This document shows positions 1-12,806 of a DNA stretch of 64,000 nt, piece by piece; positions within the stretch are counted from its first letter, which is position 1; each line of letters begins with the position of its first letter. The position numbers and the translations under genes were made by a program. The stretch is from Lepidodermella squamata (taxonomy: Eukaryota > Gastrotricha), in the NCBI GenBank assembly GCA_047495785.1, contig JBLDXI010000028.1:682001-746000 (forward strand). Direction: 5' to 3'. The notes below the pieces were generated by a model. That model saw only the letters and a list, made by a program, of their open reading frames with translations. It had not been told where the DNA came from and did no database searches.

Positions 1-1861
1 GAATCGCATGACCAAAAAATACAAGATAATTATTTTTTTGCATTTTGAGCCAGAAAGGCCATTCTTTGGCCTTCAATATCGGTCGTCGCAACGAAGTAAA
101 ATGAAACCGTCGAACTTTCATTTTCTTTTCTCGAACCATTTTAACTTGAAGCGTCGGAACTATCGGGATATTAAATTTTCATATTTTCAACAAATCCATC
201 GGAAAATTCAACGTTTTATTTGATCTCAGCTTCCGATGGGTTAAGGCACCTTATATTATTTGAAATGTACGATGAAATGAGTCATTGTTATTGCACTATT
301 GATCCACTGTCGGACTCGCCTCGGCCGCGAATATCCACTAAAGCTCGCGACCATGACCGTTACCTCGGCTTCGTGTCATCAAGTCGGAAGCAGTGGGGCC
401 ATCTTCAACATATCAACATATTCAGCCTCAAATCCTGTAAAATGCCATTTTTTGAAAATGAGAATTTTTCAAAAAGTCGCGGACAGCATTTTCCTCATCA
501 ATTGTCTCTCTCGAACCCCATTCTAACGGAAATTTCTGGAAAGTTCATCCCAGACTAGATCTATCGACTGGCGAAAACGGCATTGAAAAATTCCTCACGG
601 TTACGAAGTTATTCAAAAAACGCGAGGCAAAAAAGTTTGCGCATACTTTATCATCATTAAGCAAACAATTGCATGAAATGTTTGCGGAAAAACTGAGGTG
701 GAATCGAAGACACTATTATTATGGCAATGAGTAATAAAAATGTTGAGACGTACTGTAAAGCGGTCCTTTTTCGGACGGGGTAATTTCGGACACTTTTGGC
801 TTGAGTTTCTCCTCGCTGTTGATAGAAATGCCGTTCAAAATAGCAGGTGATAGCCGCGAGTCTGGTTTTTCAAATGACACCTGAAACATGAGAAACGGAT
901 TTGTTGACGAAAATGGTTGCACTTCTTCGCAGGTGTGCACCGAGGTAAAAATTGCCCTTTTCAGTTAGGTGGGCATGGGAACAAATTTAAACGGGACATT
1001 TTTCCTGAAATTCAGCCAGAAATAACGATATCCCCCGGCTTATTTCGGACAGAACCAAACTACAGAGAATTCAATCGCCATATTTTTTAGGGTGAGACTT
1101 TTTTCATCCGACAAATGTCTTATTTCATCCGAAATCCAAAAATGTGACTAAAATCATCCGACATGAAAATATCGATTTTCCCGAGTTCGATTTTTACGTA
1201 GGGGCATACCCCTTTTATGCACCCTATTTTGGCCCCTGAACCGGAAGAATTTCATGGTAAAAGATTTATGGCGATCAGAGTAGTATTTTTTTACTGTAAT
1301 TTTTCGAAAATATGAAAAAGCAAGTCGGATGAAAAAGTTTCCTCCATTTTTTAAACTGTAATATTTTAGTGCTAATAGCAATGAACTGCTTTGCGAGCAC
1401 AATTTACAATCCCTCAGGGTTCAAATCCCTCAACATGCAATTTCTTTATTTTTTTTCTTTATTTTTTCTTCACAAATTTTATCTCGCTTTAATGTCAACT
1501 TTGACCATAATCTAAATATGCACTCTGAACTGTCCGAAATTACCCCAATTAGCGTGTTTTCTTAAGGTTCGATTGGGTGTTTAAAATTGCGGTTTCGGAG
1601 TGTAATTTTGGGGGTGAAGACCATTTTTCTTGCGATTTCGGCCAAATTTGGCCCTTTTTGGTGTTTAAAAATTTCCTGTTTGGTGTTTGAAATTTAAATT
1701 GTTAAACTGCTTAAGAGAACACTGCCTGTTGTGTCCGAGTCAGTTACCCGTGAATACCTGTGCAGGTTTACCGTGATTTCTTTCAGCTCGAAAAATTATA
1801 ATTTCCTAGAATATTTCTGAATAAAACAACGCTGTGAGAAATTCGTATGCCGAAAACTGAG
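1..1861. other. Gene-poor, AT-rich start of the window
   Basis: No coding region can be supported here. The open frames are short, lack splice context and resemble no known family. A 16-base stretch, GGGGTAATTTCGGACA, near 778-793 recurs inverted near 1530-1545, and the phrase 'catccgac' recurs in both orientations around 1108-1330. This points to old repeat debris. Confidence 0.5.
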
Positions 1862-2297
1862 ACCACGACATCTCAGATCCGACAACTGAGAACGGACAAC
1901 CGAGACTAAATTAATTTTAATTTTTTTTAATCGCTTAACCGAGACACCGACAACCGAGACCAATTAATTAATAAATTAAATTATTTTTATTTTTCTTACG
2001 ACAACTGAGTCACCGACAAGTGAGACACGGACATCCGAGACCGATTATCCCTAAAATAATTTTTGACTCGAGCTTAACGCGATATCAACGTGGACAAGGC
2101 CAGGAATTTTTAGTCAAAGTCCTAGTTTTACCATCTGTTTTACATTTCCCTATATTTTTGTCTCGGTTGTCCAGGTCGCAGCTGTCGGTGTCTCGGTTGT
2201 CGTACGAAAAATAAAAATTATTTAATTTAATTTATTAATTAATTGGTCTCAGTTGTCGGTGTCTCGGATGTCGGATCTCAGTTGTCGTAGAACCGAG
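1862..2297. repeat. Foldback element with GACAACCGAGAC repeats
   Basis: The region is an inverted repeat. The left arm, about 1937-2041, pairs with the right arm, about 2161-2263, around a centre of roughly 120 bp. Both arms carry the same AT-rich block (AATTAATTAATAAATTAAAT) flanked by many copies of a 12-base phrase, GACAACCGAGAC or close variants. Further copies lie outside the arms (1862-1918 and 2264-2297). Long inverted arms containing short repeats are typical of foldback or MITE-like nonautonomous DNA elements. No transposase reading frame is visible. Confidence 0.75.
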
Positions 2298-3929
2298 AAA
2301 TTTCAAAGTCCAATATGCACAGCCGAAAAAATCGGAAAATCGAAATAAATTATTAACCCGACAAATTTTATATCGTTGGATAGAGAAAATTCTCAACGTG
2401 GATAAACTAATTTTCAAAAAAATTTCAAAATTTTTCCGAAAGAGCCAACCGCGGCACAAGAATATGGCAATTTTGCCCAAAATCACAAATTATAGCCCTT
2501 TTTGGCAAATTTTAGAAAATTAACCACAAGAGACCACCAGGTGTGCCAGGTATCATTAGATATAGGGCTGCTTCTAGTATTTATGAGCAGAAATTCAAGA
2601 AATTAGGAAGAGGTACCTGGGGCATTTTTCATTTTTGAAATTAATAAAAATTATAATGGGCGGATAGGGCGTTGGGTGGCATAAAAAGTGGTCGCGTGCC
2701 GCCCTTTTTGCAATAACAGCTCGAATAAATTCATACCCCGGTACTCTAAATAGTAAATGGTGTTTTAATCAAAACTAGTGCAAAAATGCGTGGGTGTGAT
2801 TGTCAGTATGCCTGATGTATGCCTGTCAGTTATCAGCTGAAATCTCTGACTTAGCGTATTTTCTCGAAGAGCAGCGCAGCAAAAAAATGCAAAGAAAACA
2901 TCGACAATAATATGAATCATAGCTTTTTATGAACATAAATAGTGAGCGCCGGCTCAGCTTATTATTTAAGCTTCGCCAATGCTGATCGAAAAGGTCGCTG
3001 GTTCCACCCTTACTGCTCGCACAAGAATTTGCGATTTGTGAAAAATCGAGCTTGCGGAATATCGCCAGGATGGTGATAGGACTTTTTGCCGCACGAACGT
3101 GATTAATACTCTGAAAATAGACTGCTCAAGGCGTATGGAGTATAGCAACACCTCATTTCATTTCACAAAAGCAAAAGGGAATAGTACCAAAGTCGCCTTT
3201 TGGACTTTGGGTCTCAGTTAATCACCCGCAACACCTGAGGAACGTTACGGTTTTCTCGACGAAACCACAGGTTTTGTAGTTACATTGCGCCTTTTAATCA
3301 ACTTGAACGTAAAAAATGCCGGACTCTTGTTGTATCAAAATAGTGTTTATTGTTGGACATGCATAAAACGAAAAGGCCATTGAGCAAGCACGTAATTATA
3401 ATCACAAATGTGAAGAGATTTGAAGCTTTGACTGAAGTTACGGTAAATATCCATTGATTTAAGATTTTTTCAGGAAGAAAGCGTAGATGAAGACATTTTA
3501 CAATTTTACAATCGCGTACGAAAATGAAGTCAGAGAAATTTAACAATTTCAAACTTTAACTGATAATTTTTTATATGATAGCCAGGTATATAGACAAATT
3601 GATATTGATAAAAATAGACAGAGAGAGATAAACATTTATTAAAAAATTCAGTGATAATTAGGTTGCCTTGCGACACAGTGATTATTTAAAGATTATTTTT
3701 TTCTGTGGTTAAAATACATATGAATGGAATACCAAAAGCTGTATCGAAAGACAAGTCAGAAATTTTTTAGTACCGAGTGTTTTATAAAATACAGTATGTA
3801 CAGTAAGAAAAATGAGTATCGAAGAGTTTTTCATAAAATAAAATGATAATTATATATTTAATGATATAAAGCGCACATGTTTTCAGGTATAAAATTGATT
3901 TTTGGCGCGATATGAACAATAAACAATAT
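2298..3929. other. Intergenic stretch, nothing supported
   Basis: AT-rich sequence with only short random reading frames on both strands. No RNA gene, repeat array or coding exon could be supported. Confidence 0.45.
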
Positions 3930-4007
3930 TTGCTCGCCGTCATTTACCTGTGAGTGTGGCTTAGCTAAGCGCTGTCGATTTTCAACGATCTCCACACACG
4001 GAACGGT
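3930..4007 (+). pseudogene. Inverted, decayed copy of an exon segment of the 4362-6585 gene
   Basis: About 78 bp here match the reverse complement of 4455-4537, which is part of the last exon of the minus-strand gene. The copy shares the segments reading TGCTCGCCGTCATTTACCTG and CACACACGGAACGG. It carries substitutions and in-frame stops, so it is a dead fragment. It lies directly before the 57-bp tandem repeat. Confidence 0.7.
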
Positions 4008-4013
4008 TTGATT

Positions 4014-4201
4014 GTGATGTGGCTATTGAAATGGCTAAGAAATGAACTGAACCTATAAGCGGTTTGATAGGTGATGTGGCTATTGAAATGGCTAAGAAAT
4101 GAACTGAACCTATAAGCGGTTTGATAGGTGATGTGGCTATTGAAATGGCTAAGAAATGAATTGAAACTATAAGCGGTATGATTGTGATGTGGCTATTGAA
4201 A
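4014..4201. repeat. 57-bp tandem repeat, about 3.3 copies
   Basis: Units begin at 4014, 4071 and 4128, with a partial fourth at 4184. Each starts GTGATGTGGCTATTGAAATG. The first two are nearly identical and the third has a few changes. Nothing suggests that it is coding. Confidence 0.9.
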
Positions 4202-4361
4202 TTATAACCTTAAAAATAACGGAGAAATAGTAATACCTACGGAGAAATCACCATGTGAAATCAAGAATATTTTTTTCTATCCTAAGGTGATGTAATAAAG
4301 GATCTATACATGAGCCAGTTGAATATTAAAAGCTAGTGATGCAGGCTAAGCTGGTAGTTGA

Positions 4362-6585
4362 CTAAGACTGGCTGCATGGCTGCGTCGACAACTTGGAGTT
4401 GAGGGCGGCTGTTGTGTTGGTCAGAATTATTAAGGCTATAGTTGTATTGTTGAGTGCCCCGTTCCGTGTGTGTAGATGGCTGAAAATGGACAGCGCTGTC
4501 ATAGCCAACAATAGCAGGTAAATGACGGCGAGCAACACCGCCTGCTGGTCACCCCGGGCCAACGATGACGATAAAAACGAGTAGAATGTGACGAGGCCCG
4601 GGATGAAAGCGCAGCAGGCGACAACAATGGCGGCGGCCGTATTGCGAATTGACCGGAGAGGCTGTGACAAATGGTTAAACAAAATGTTCAACATGTTATA
4701 AAAGTTGAAAAGATCCGCTCTTACCGACACATCCAGATCCAGCAGGTTAGACGATGGGGGCGCAGGCGCGGGCAGGGGTTGTGGGGGCGGGTTGTGGGGG
4801 CGTTCGGCTGGAGAAACAAACACAATAAATTATCAACATGAGCCCAGCTTCTTGCTAAATCAATTCTAACAAATGGAGGCAATTTACCAGATAGCCGACA
4901 TTGCACCAGCGAGTGAACAAACGCCCCTAAACCTCAAACGCACTTTTTACCGACTACTAGAATTGGGCTCGAAAATTCCTAGCTTTACGTGTTAACTCCA
5001 GAGAAAACGTCAAGGTGGGAAGATGCAGATGGGTGATTTCGTGTTTCTGGAGCTTATGATTTCAAAAATCAACAACCGATAATTCCCTAACTTTTTTCAC
5101 AAAATCAGGTAAAATTAATAAAATCATTCACATTTGCAGCAATATTGGGAATCACCTACCACTATTTAGTCTTATATATTGTAAACTAAACTAAAGCTAT
5201 AGGGTAAGGTTACCTAAATCTGCATAAAAAATTTCCGCTTTTGTCAAACGCTTGTCATTCCATAACCATGAGGTTCTCCGGGCTCATATTTTGACTATAA
5301 ACAGTCAAAACCCATTCGAGTAATCTCACAAAATCTCATGAGCCAATTCCGCATCGTTAGAGAGCCATCGTTGCTCGAAGTAAAAAAGGCAGAAATTTAA
5401 AATGTGGCTCATGAGATTTTGTGAGATTACTCGAATGGGTTCTGACTGTTTATAGTCAAAATATGAGCCCGGAGAACCTCATGGTTATGGAATGACAAGC
5501 GTTTGACAAAAGCGGAAATTTTTTATGCAGATTTAGGTAACCTTACCCTAACTGATTTTTGCGCTATCATTAAAATTAAGCTATCACGCTTCTACCTATT
5601 AAAAATGTAACCAATGACTCATCTGTTTAGCGAATTTGAATCGAAACCAAATTGTGAAAATTTCCGGCAAAAGTGAATTTTTATTTTTGAAAAATTATGG
5701 TAAATGGTAAATCCTTCTTGAATGGAATGCAGGGTGCCACTTGAATTTTAAGGATTGACTCGGCTGAAAGATGGAAGATTCTGAACCCGTCGTCTCATCT
5801 GTGTCCAATGTCAGTGCCGGATTTGACAACTGAATTCGACACCCTAGGCACTCCTCTGATCTCGACCCAGCGGGTCCCTTGGTGGTAAGAGCCCCCTGCT
5901 GTTTTTCATCAGAGTTGCCAATATTTCCCTGGGGCCCTTTCGGGCAAGTGCCTTACTTACCTAATGGATGATCCGCTCCTGTCCCATGTCCCACAAATAA
6001 GGCAAGCAAAAATATAAACTCAGTGGTAAGTCTCGGGACCAGAAAAATTGCAAATGCAGTGATGAGGGTATTTAGCTATTTATTAATTATTTAATAGAGC
6101 AAAATAATAATAATAATGACGGGATAATAATAAAATAATAATAAAAAAATTCTGAAAAATTTAGCCCAACCTAATAAAATACCGGAAATTACCGAATCTA
6201 GTTCTTTTGGCATCTTCTCCGATTAATTTTTCTTCGGTGAAATCGCGCATAAATGATGCTCACGGTAGGTTTCATATAGAAAAATATATAAATATACTTG
6301 CAAAAGGTGCAAAATTAAAAAAATGATTGCGCATTTAATGGGACATGGTGTGATCCTGGTTATTTCTTCCAGTTATTCGAAATTACTTGAGTCATAATAT
6401 GAGGGACACTTACTATCAACTTCATCTGCATGAAGACCATAACCATGGCCACACGTTCGGCACAGAAGCTGCTGGTCGAACAGGCTGATTATGCGGCCAT
6501 CGACAATCGACTTACTTTGCCTCAGCCCGTCGCATTGTCTGTCCACAGGAAAATAAGTGCAGCCGCGGCAGATTTTTCGATTCAT
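4362..6585 (-). CDS. Small membrane protein with N-terminal CRGC/CxxCGH module (3-exon model)
   Basis: Family not recognised. Proposed exons in coding order are 6585-6414, 4926-4888 and 4807-4362, all joined in phase 1, giving 218 aa. Exon 1 begins at an ATG and encodes a cysteine-rich module with CRGC near residues 6-9 and CRTCGHGYGLH near 42-52, probably a zinc site. It ends at a strong donor (A|GTAAGTG). The last exon has a clean acceptor (TTTCTCCAG), a Pro-rich linker, and then three hydrophobic segments that look like transmembrane helices. The exon-1 module is paralogous to the gene at 8626-9052. The 39-bp middle exon rests only on phase and splice sites, so exon 1 and the membrane exon could belong to separate genes. 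Intron 1 contains a foldback element. Confidence 0.45.
5200..5550. repeat. Foldback element, 146-bp near-perfect inverted arms
   Basis: The left arm, 5200-5345, and right arm, 5405-5550, are reverse complements with one mismatch that I could find. They are separated by a 59-bp spacer. The outer ends read TAGGGTAAGGTTACCTAAAT and its complement. This is a MITE or foldback structure with no coding capacity. Its near identity implies recent insertion or recent arm homogenisation. Confidence 0.9.
5551..6413. other. Non-coding stretch with AT microsatellite
   Basis: Probably part of the intron of the minus-strand gene. It contains a GC-richer patch at about 5755-6000 without an intact frame, possibly old repeat debris. 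An (AAT)n-like simple repeat lies at about 6103-6155. Confidence 0.4.
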
Positions 6586-8625
6586 TGTTAAAAGTTGAAA
6601 TGAAAGATCAATAAAATTGACGTTAAAAAAGTAATATAATGTAGTAAAACTATGCAAAATATCAACGAATTTCTGAAATGCAGGTAGTTTTAGCAATAAT
6701 AATAAGTCAAGTCTCAATTATTAGCATGTTTCGGATTGGAAAATTTTTATCACCGTATGATAGCATGACTCATGAATTCCTGACCGTTCGAAAGTTATTT
6801 CCTAACTTTAGAAACACTAAAATGAAAGACGAAGTCGTAAGTATCTCAGAGCAAGAATGATCTAGGAAAATTCAGGCCATAAGAATAGCAATCAATTATG
6901 TCACAATGGGTTACAAAACTCTGAAAAAATTTTGGTGCAAAAGTACCGGGAATAACCAAACCAGTTTCACCGGGGTTTTCCCAAATTCAATTTCTTCAGT
7001 AAAATCGCCGATAAGAAATGGTATTTTCCCGTTAGGCTTAATTTCTAGAAATTAGGCGAATTTATTGCAGAGTTGCACAATTAAAAAACCGTTGCGCAAC
7101 CTATGGGAAACGATGTATATTTACTAGATCAGGCAAGCTTTTAGCAAAAATGCAACTTGAGAAAGCTTACAATATAGAGTGTCTACTGTCTACTGGGGGT
7201 TGGTTAAAAAACGGATTTCTTCGTGCTCTCATAGTGAAGATCAGACCTTACTTAGAAAATCACGCGAATTTTTTGTTAATTTATTGGTATTTTTGAATTG
7301 ATCGTAAAATTCTCGAGCTCTTGGAAAAACTTTTCATTCCAATAAATTCATCAAAAACTTTTGCGCCTAACGACTCGATAAACAATGTCAGATGTTGAAA
7401 TCGTTTCTGCTGAAATATTTTTGACACTGGGTGATTTTTTGCCGAAAAGAGTCCGTCAAGTACGAATTAAATATTTAGATTGCCGGCAACTCATCGGTTC
7501 AGAAAGTGAACATCACTTGATGCTCATGATGCAGTCAAATCGAAAAAATCGAAAAATAGAGATGAAGAAAGGCTTAGTTTAAATAACACCAATAATATTG
7601 GCTCTCGAAATATCGACATGATTTCAGTGACTACCCAGCCGATCAGAGCAAACAAGGTCGAGCATTAGCTCTTTGAATAAGTATGAAAGGTTCAAATGCG
7701 AACGAAAAATTCATCTTTGATTAGGATAACGTGACTTGTTACCATGCGGTTAGCTAATAAGAGAAGCTGCGCCTCTATGCGCGCGCGTCCACCAGTTTTC
7801 TCCTCGCGTGCGTTTTAAACGATTCAGAATTTCACAATTTTTTGCTAACGGGCACGCGTTAGAATTACTCTTGTTGCGCAAGAACGCATGATCAATCGCG
7901 CGAAATAATGCCTCAAGCCCACTGTCGCTCGTTTTGATAAAAATTTGTTACTCGATTTCAAGAACACAGCGTTGCATACATGTTCAATTCTACCACCTAA
8001 TCGAAAAGCTAAATGATAAAATCCAAGTAACCATTCACAAATTATGCTGCAGTTTTCGTATTGGCGGTCGTCAGTAGCTTCTTGCCAAATTCGTCAGTTA
8101 CAAGCCGGCTCTATTTCAGAGCGGTGCGGAATATTCAAGATGTCTTCCAATAATTTTCCCAGCGAATTTAAACAAGTACCTACTATGCTTCCAAAAGGAG
8201 TCAAGTTTAATTGAAAAATTAAAAATTGAAAAATCAACCTATTTTGTCGAAACTTACTTGTCCAAAACTAGAGTCTTTGAAATGTCAGCAATTAATTTGA
8301 AAGCTTGATTCTGCTGTCTGTCTTCGGTTTCCCTTGCTCTTGTCTAAATCAAGTATACAACTGCCTGAACAGTCTGAGCGTAATTTAAAACATCATATAA
8401 CAATTTACATAAGAGGCTTATTTTATTTTCACGTATAAACAAGACAAATACATGTGACAAATACAAGACAAATACTGGCCCAAAATAAAGTAACGAAGTC
8501 CTAGTAGACACGATACAAAAGAGTTAGTGCCGAAGCAATATGTGGGAGTGGTAAAACTCCAACCGCGAACTTCAAAGAAAGCATTGAGGGAGATCATGTT
8601 GATGACGAAACTGGCGCCACCACAT
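6586..8625. other. Intergenic stretch, nothing supported
   Basis: Short frames on both strands show no domain or splice support. It presumably includes the 5' flank of the gene ending at 6585 and the 3' flank of the gene at 8626-9052. Confidence 0.4.
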
Positions 8626-9052
8626 TCACTTGTCTTTCTCGAAAGCCGGCTGCAAAGAGACACCAAAATATATTAACATTTCTAAGAAAATGCTCGGCTC
8701 ACCTGTGAGTAGAAAAATCTGTCGAAAAGGTACCTCATTGTCCGCTCATACAAGTCTGGTTCCAATTGCACATCGACTGAAAAAGAAGCCGATATCATTA
8801 TATGTTATAACATGATGCGAACATGCGAGGCTATTTAGCTGATATTAATAGCTGAAAGATTTTCTTACCAATAGTGTCGACGGGTCCATTCGGATGAACG
8901 CCGAGGCTGTGGCCACAGCGACGGCACGTCAATGTTTCTGGATCCCAGACGTTAACTCCCACGCCATCTTTTACTGCCCGTGCAAATTTCACGAAAGTGC
9001 AGACGCGGTACCACGGCAACCCTGCTCCCGTGCATCCACGGCAACCATCCAT
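8626..9052 (-). CDS. Small cysteine-rich protein with CRGC/CRRCGH module
   Basis: Three exons in coding order: 9052-8869, 8776-8703 and 8649-8626. They total 282 nt, or 93 aa plus stop. Donors (G|GTAAGA, CAG|GTGAGC) and acceptors (TTTTTCAG, CTTTGCAG) are good, and phases agree (1, then 0). The start is the ATG just before DGCRGC. Exon 1 encodes CRGC near residues 4-7 and CRRCGHSLGVH near 43-53, matching the first exon of the neighbouring gene in motif order, length and intron phase. That makes the two a tandem paralogous pair. The pattern suggests a small zinc-binding domain. The tail is helical and charged, with no membrane segment, unlike the neighbour. Function unknown. Confidence 0.6.
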
Positions 9053-12000
9053 AGGCTCTTATTAATTCGTAAAAATCAAGTTCAATATCTAAATTTTAAA
9101 ATCAATACTATTAATAATAATAAATCATTAAAAAATATATAAATTAAAATTGGCCCTTCGCCCAGTTGCGCAGATTTTAACTGGAGTGCCGGAGAATTCT
9201 ACGTTTTGCAATTGATTTCAAAACTTGATTGAAGTGATTCAAGTTATCTCAGCTTTTCTTGCGGACGGTCTCAAATGGAATATTACCGGGGAAAAAATAT
9301 CATATTGCCTTGCCTTCCCATGAGCGAACAGAAAAGAAGAGGTAAATAATACGCAAGACGCGAGCTTGAGAAAAATGAGCGCGCATATAATCTCGCCTTT
9401 TGTTCATTTTTAATGCTTTTACAACAAAAATAAAAAATATCGTTGAGCTAGCAGATAATTATATGAGATGCGAGACATGAAGTTTGATACACAGTGGCTA
9501 TGATAAAGAGATACAGTGACCACAGAATTTACGCAAGAAAGTTATCAAATCAGAGACGCCAAAGAAAGAAGAGGAGTATTTTATTGATAGGGATGATTTG
9601 GTGAGTGTGCATACGCAGTAACATGACACTTACCTCACACAGCCTCGGCAAATCTTATCCAGAGCATTTATTTCTTGGAGAAATAATAGTATATAATGGC
9701 CTTAAAGGAGTACATAGCGCGTTGTGTTCGACGCGAATCCATCAAATTAAACCTTGGGCAAAATCAATCATCATCGCAGAGAGCAGTTAGAGAATTAAGA
9801 TTAAGCCTACAACATAACAAAACCGATGCCTTACATCAACGTGAGTAGCGAGAAGCTAAAATTTGAACGATTTCCTCACTCATACTTGAGAATGAACAAA
9901 AAGTAGCATGAATAAACATCACGCACCTAGTTACGGATGAAGGATGAATATAGAATTGAGGTACCAAACCAATCGAATTATGGCGATAGGCGACTAATAA
10001 CGCGCCCGGGACTCCGATGACTTGACTCGACGACTTGAGCTATGGGATGAGTTAAGGCTATCTGAAAATTAGGGCTATCTGAAAATTAGATTCTATAGGC
10101 CATTGAGGTGTTCGGTGCGATCAATCATCAAGTCCACACGCCAATTTTTAATATGTTAAAGAGAGCAAGGTAGCACGGTTGGATTGATGAGCTAATGTGC
10201 AACACAGACTGAAAATTGCTGAAAGGATAAAGGATGTAACTCGGGACTAAAGACTATATTAGACTAGAGACTAGATTAGCAGCAGATTAGTGGAATCAGA
10301 AATGCTGCCGGGAAATTTTAAGCAATTTTAGAGCATTTGTAGAACGCTAAAAAATCGAAAACTGGGAGGTTTAGAGTTGCCAGAACCCCAGCACCAATCG
10401 AAATCGAAGCTCACATGCCTTTTGGCGGTAAAATGAGCACTGAGTGCAAGAACAAGTAACAAGTATTACATGAAGCAAGAGCTAAGAGAGATAGAGCGAA
10501 ATCACAAACCGCAACTCAGCAGTTCGCAGTTCGCTCAAACTGAGCTCAAAACTTGCTGTGAGACGATCGCGCAAATGAAGTCGAAAATAATGAATAAATT
10601 TTGGGTTCCCGGCTTGAAGGTATTTTGTTGGTCAAAAAATAAACAAAAAAAATAAAATTAAACATAAAAATTATAAGTTTTACAGTATTTGAACTATTCT
10701 TGAGAATAAAGTTGCCGCATGTGGATTCAGCCCGTTTCTTGATTGGATCGTGCATTGTCTTTCGCTGCGCTTGCGCAGTGTGGCGTAATGGACCCTGGTT
10801 TGATAATTATGGATAAAGGAAAACAAAAGAAAGTGAGACGAACAATCTCAAAGGTCATCGGGACGTATTCGATTTTCTCATCTTAGGTTCTCATCTCGTC
10901 GTGCGAGCGTCCACCCAAAATCGAAAGTTGAATAAGTTGATATCAATTTGATCTAAAGTCTAAAGTTGTACATCTTAACTTTCAACTTGAAAATTTGAAA
11001 TCTTGAATTTACGCCACTTGATTACTGGGGATGAAAAATGAGGTATTGTTTCTGCCACTTGTCTCGCAAGCAGAATGTTTATTATTGTTTATTGTTGCCT
11101 AGCCCCTGAAGATGGTTTAAATGACACCGAAACTATGTGGTAGTCGCGCAAGGCGTCCGGTTAATTCAATCAGAATGCGAATACAAAAAGCGCAAAAAGC
11201 GTTTGCAAAAGCGTCCCAATAGCGCGATAGCGATGAAACATAGGTAAAAAAGGACCGGTTCCATTCGATCCGCCGTGATTGACTACCCCTAGTTTTTCCT
11301 CGGTGACATATTTTACCGAAGATTGGAATCGTCTTCCCTCCTCTGTAGTCAACAATTCGCATAGTGCGTTCTGCAATTACATTAAATCAAAACCAGCTAT
11401 ATACGAAACACACGTCACCTCGGCGGTGAGGCGCCTTGATATTCAACACTGTTGATCATTAAAATTTTCCAATTGCTAAATGTTCTGAACAACTTGCAAA
11501 TAAATATGAGTATGAGTATGAGTATGAGATTATGAAAATAAAGCTGATTTTTCGATTTATCTCAAAAGGAACCCTCGTGGACTATGACTATTCACCGCAC
11601 ACACAGCGATCTTTCGTCTCAATTTTTAGGAGACGTCAGCCTTTTCGCCTGGCTTCCTTGGAGATGACGCGGCCAGCATGAAATATTAGATCTCACATTC
11701 ACAAGAGCGAAGTGTTCGAGTCAAGCAGCGGTCAAATGTTCGTGGCTTTGAGCAGTCGCTAGACGCTCAGAGCATGCAGTCAGCGTGAAGATGAGTTTTT
11801 AATGTGATTCACTGTATGACACCAGCGAGTATTGGCGTGGTCAATCCGCCGTCGGTATCCGCCAAAATTCTAATGAGTATGTCCTGCGCGATACCCTGGC
11901 TCAGGAGGACATAAAATAAATCGCTTGGCATCTTTCATAATATCATCCGAGATCGATTTGCTGAATGCCGGATTCATACCGGATTGGGTATATTTGGCAA

Positions 12001-12806
12001 ATCGCAGCTTCAAGATGCTACAAAGTGCATGGTGTAAACTGACAAGCCGAGGCGTAGTTCGGGATACACCGCCCTTCCACATCCCAGTTTCTGTGTTGCG
12101 CCACACATTTGGGGTGACTACGCACTAACAAATGTAAGAGCCTTTTTTTATTTACCGAATATTTCTAGCCTTAAAATCAAAGACTTGGACTTTCTGCAGA
12201 TCGAAGCGCTATCGAGTCTTCGTGGCTTGTTGCTTCTATCAGTTGACTCAAGTTGATGAAGGATACTTATAGTTGGATCTCGAGTTAATAGAAAAAATAT
12301 CCGCAACCTCTTTGATATCGTTGAATAATGGATCTATCGACATTCTTATTTCATGAATTATCGACTATCGGCATTCTTTCGGCAGCTTATTGCGAACAAC
12401 TATTCATCTAAAAGTATATCGATATTGAAAAACAGAAAAAAGGCTCCATTTTACTTGCGGATCACTGTGTACCTACCTATTAAATCTTATAGTCGACGAC
12501 CTTACCGACCGGGTGTGGGGCGTGAGTAAGTTGTAAAATCAGAATTTTTACGAGCTGACTCCGTGGGTTGAAAATACAATAATATAAGTGTATCATGGGC
12601 ATTAATTACCAAATAACATTTCAATTATTCACCACCTTCGCTACACACATCCGGTTCGCTTTTGCTGCCCGCTCGACAATTACTATAAATATGGGCCGTG
12701 ACCGGGCGGCAAAGAGTCGATGATGATGATGGGAACGTGGCGCGAGACGCAACAGAAGTCAACACTGTGGTGTAGTCCGCGAAATGAAACGACACCGAGT
12801 GAAAAG
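9053..12806. other. Intergenic region upstream of the GATA gene
   Basis: No gene could be established. Minus-strand open frames at 11170-11376 and 11870-12106 read plausibly as protein but have no recognisable domain and no linking splice sites. A short direct repeat, CTATCTGAAAATTAG, lies at about 10068-10099. The region may hold distal regulatory sequence of the GATA gene. Confidence 0.4.
11506..11528. repeat. ATGAGT hexanucleotide microsatellite
   Basis: About four tandem copies of ATGAGT are visible. Confidence 0.85.

Noticed and set aside
11170-12106. Minus-strand open frames at 11170-11376 and 11870-12106 that read like protein
   Set aside because: No domain, no convincing splice link between them, and the opposite strand is equally open at 11925-12128. 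Not enough to call a gene.
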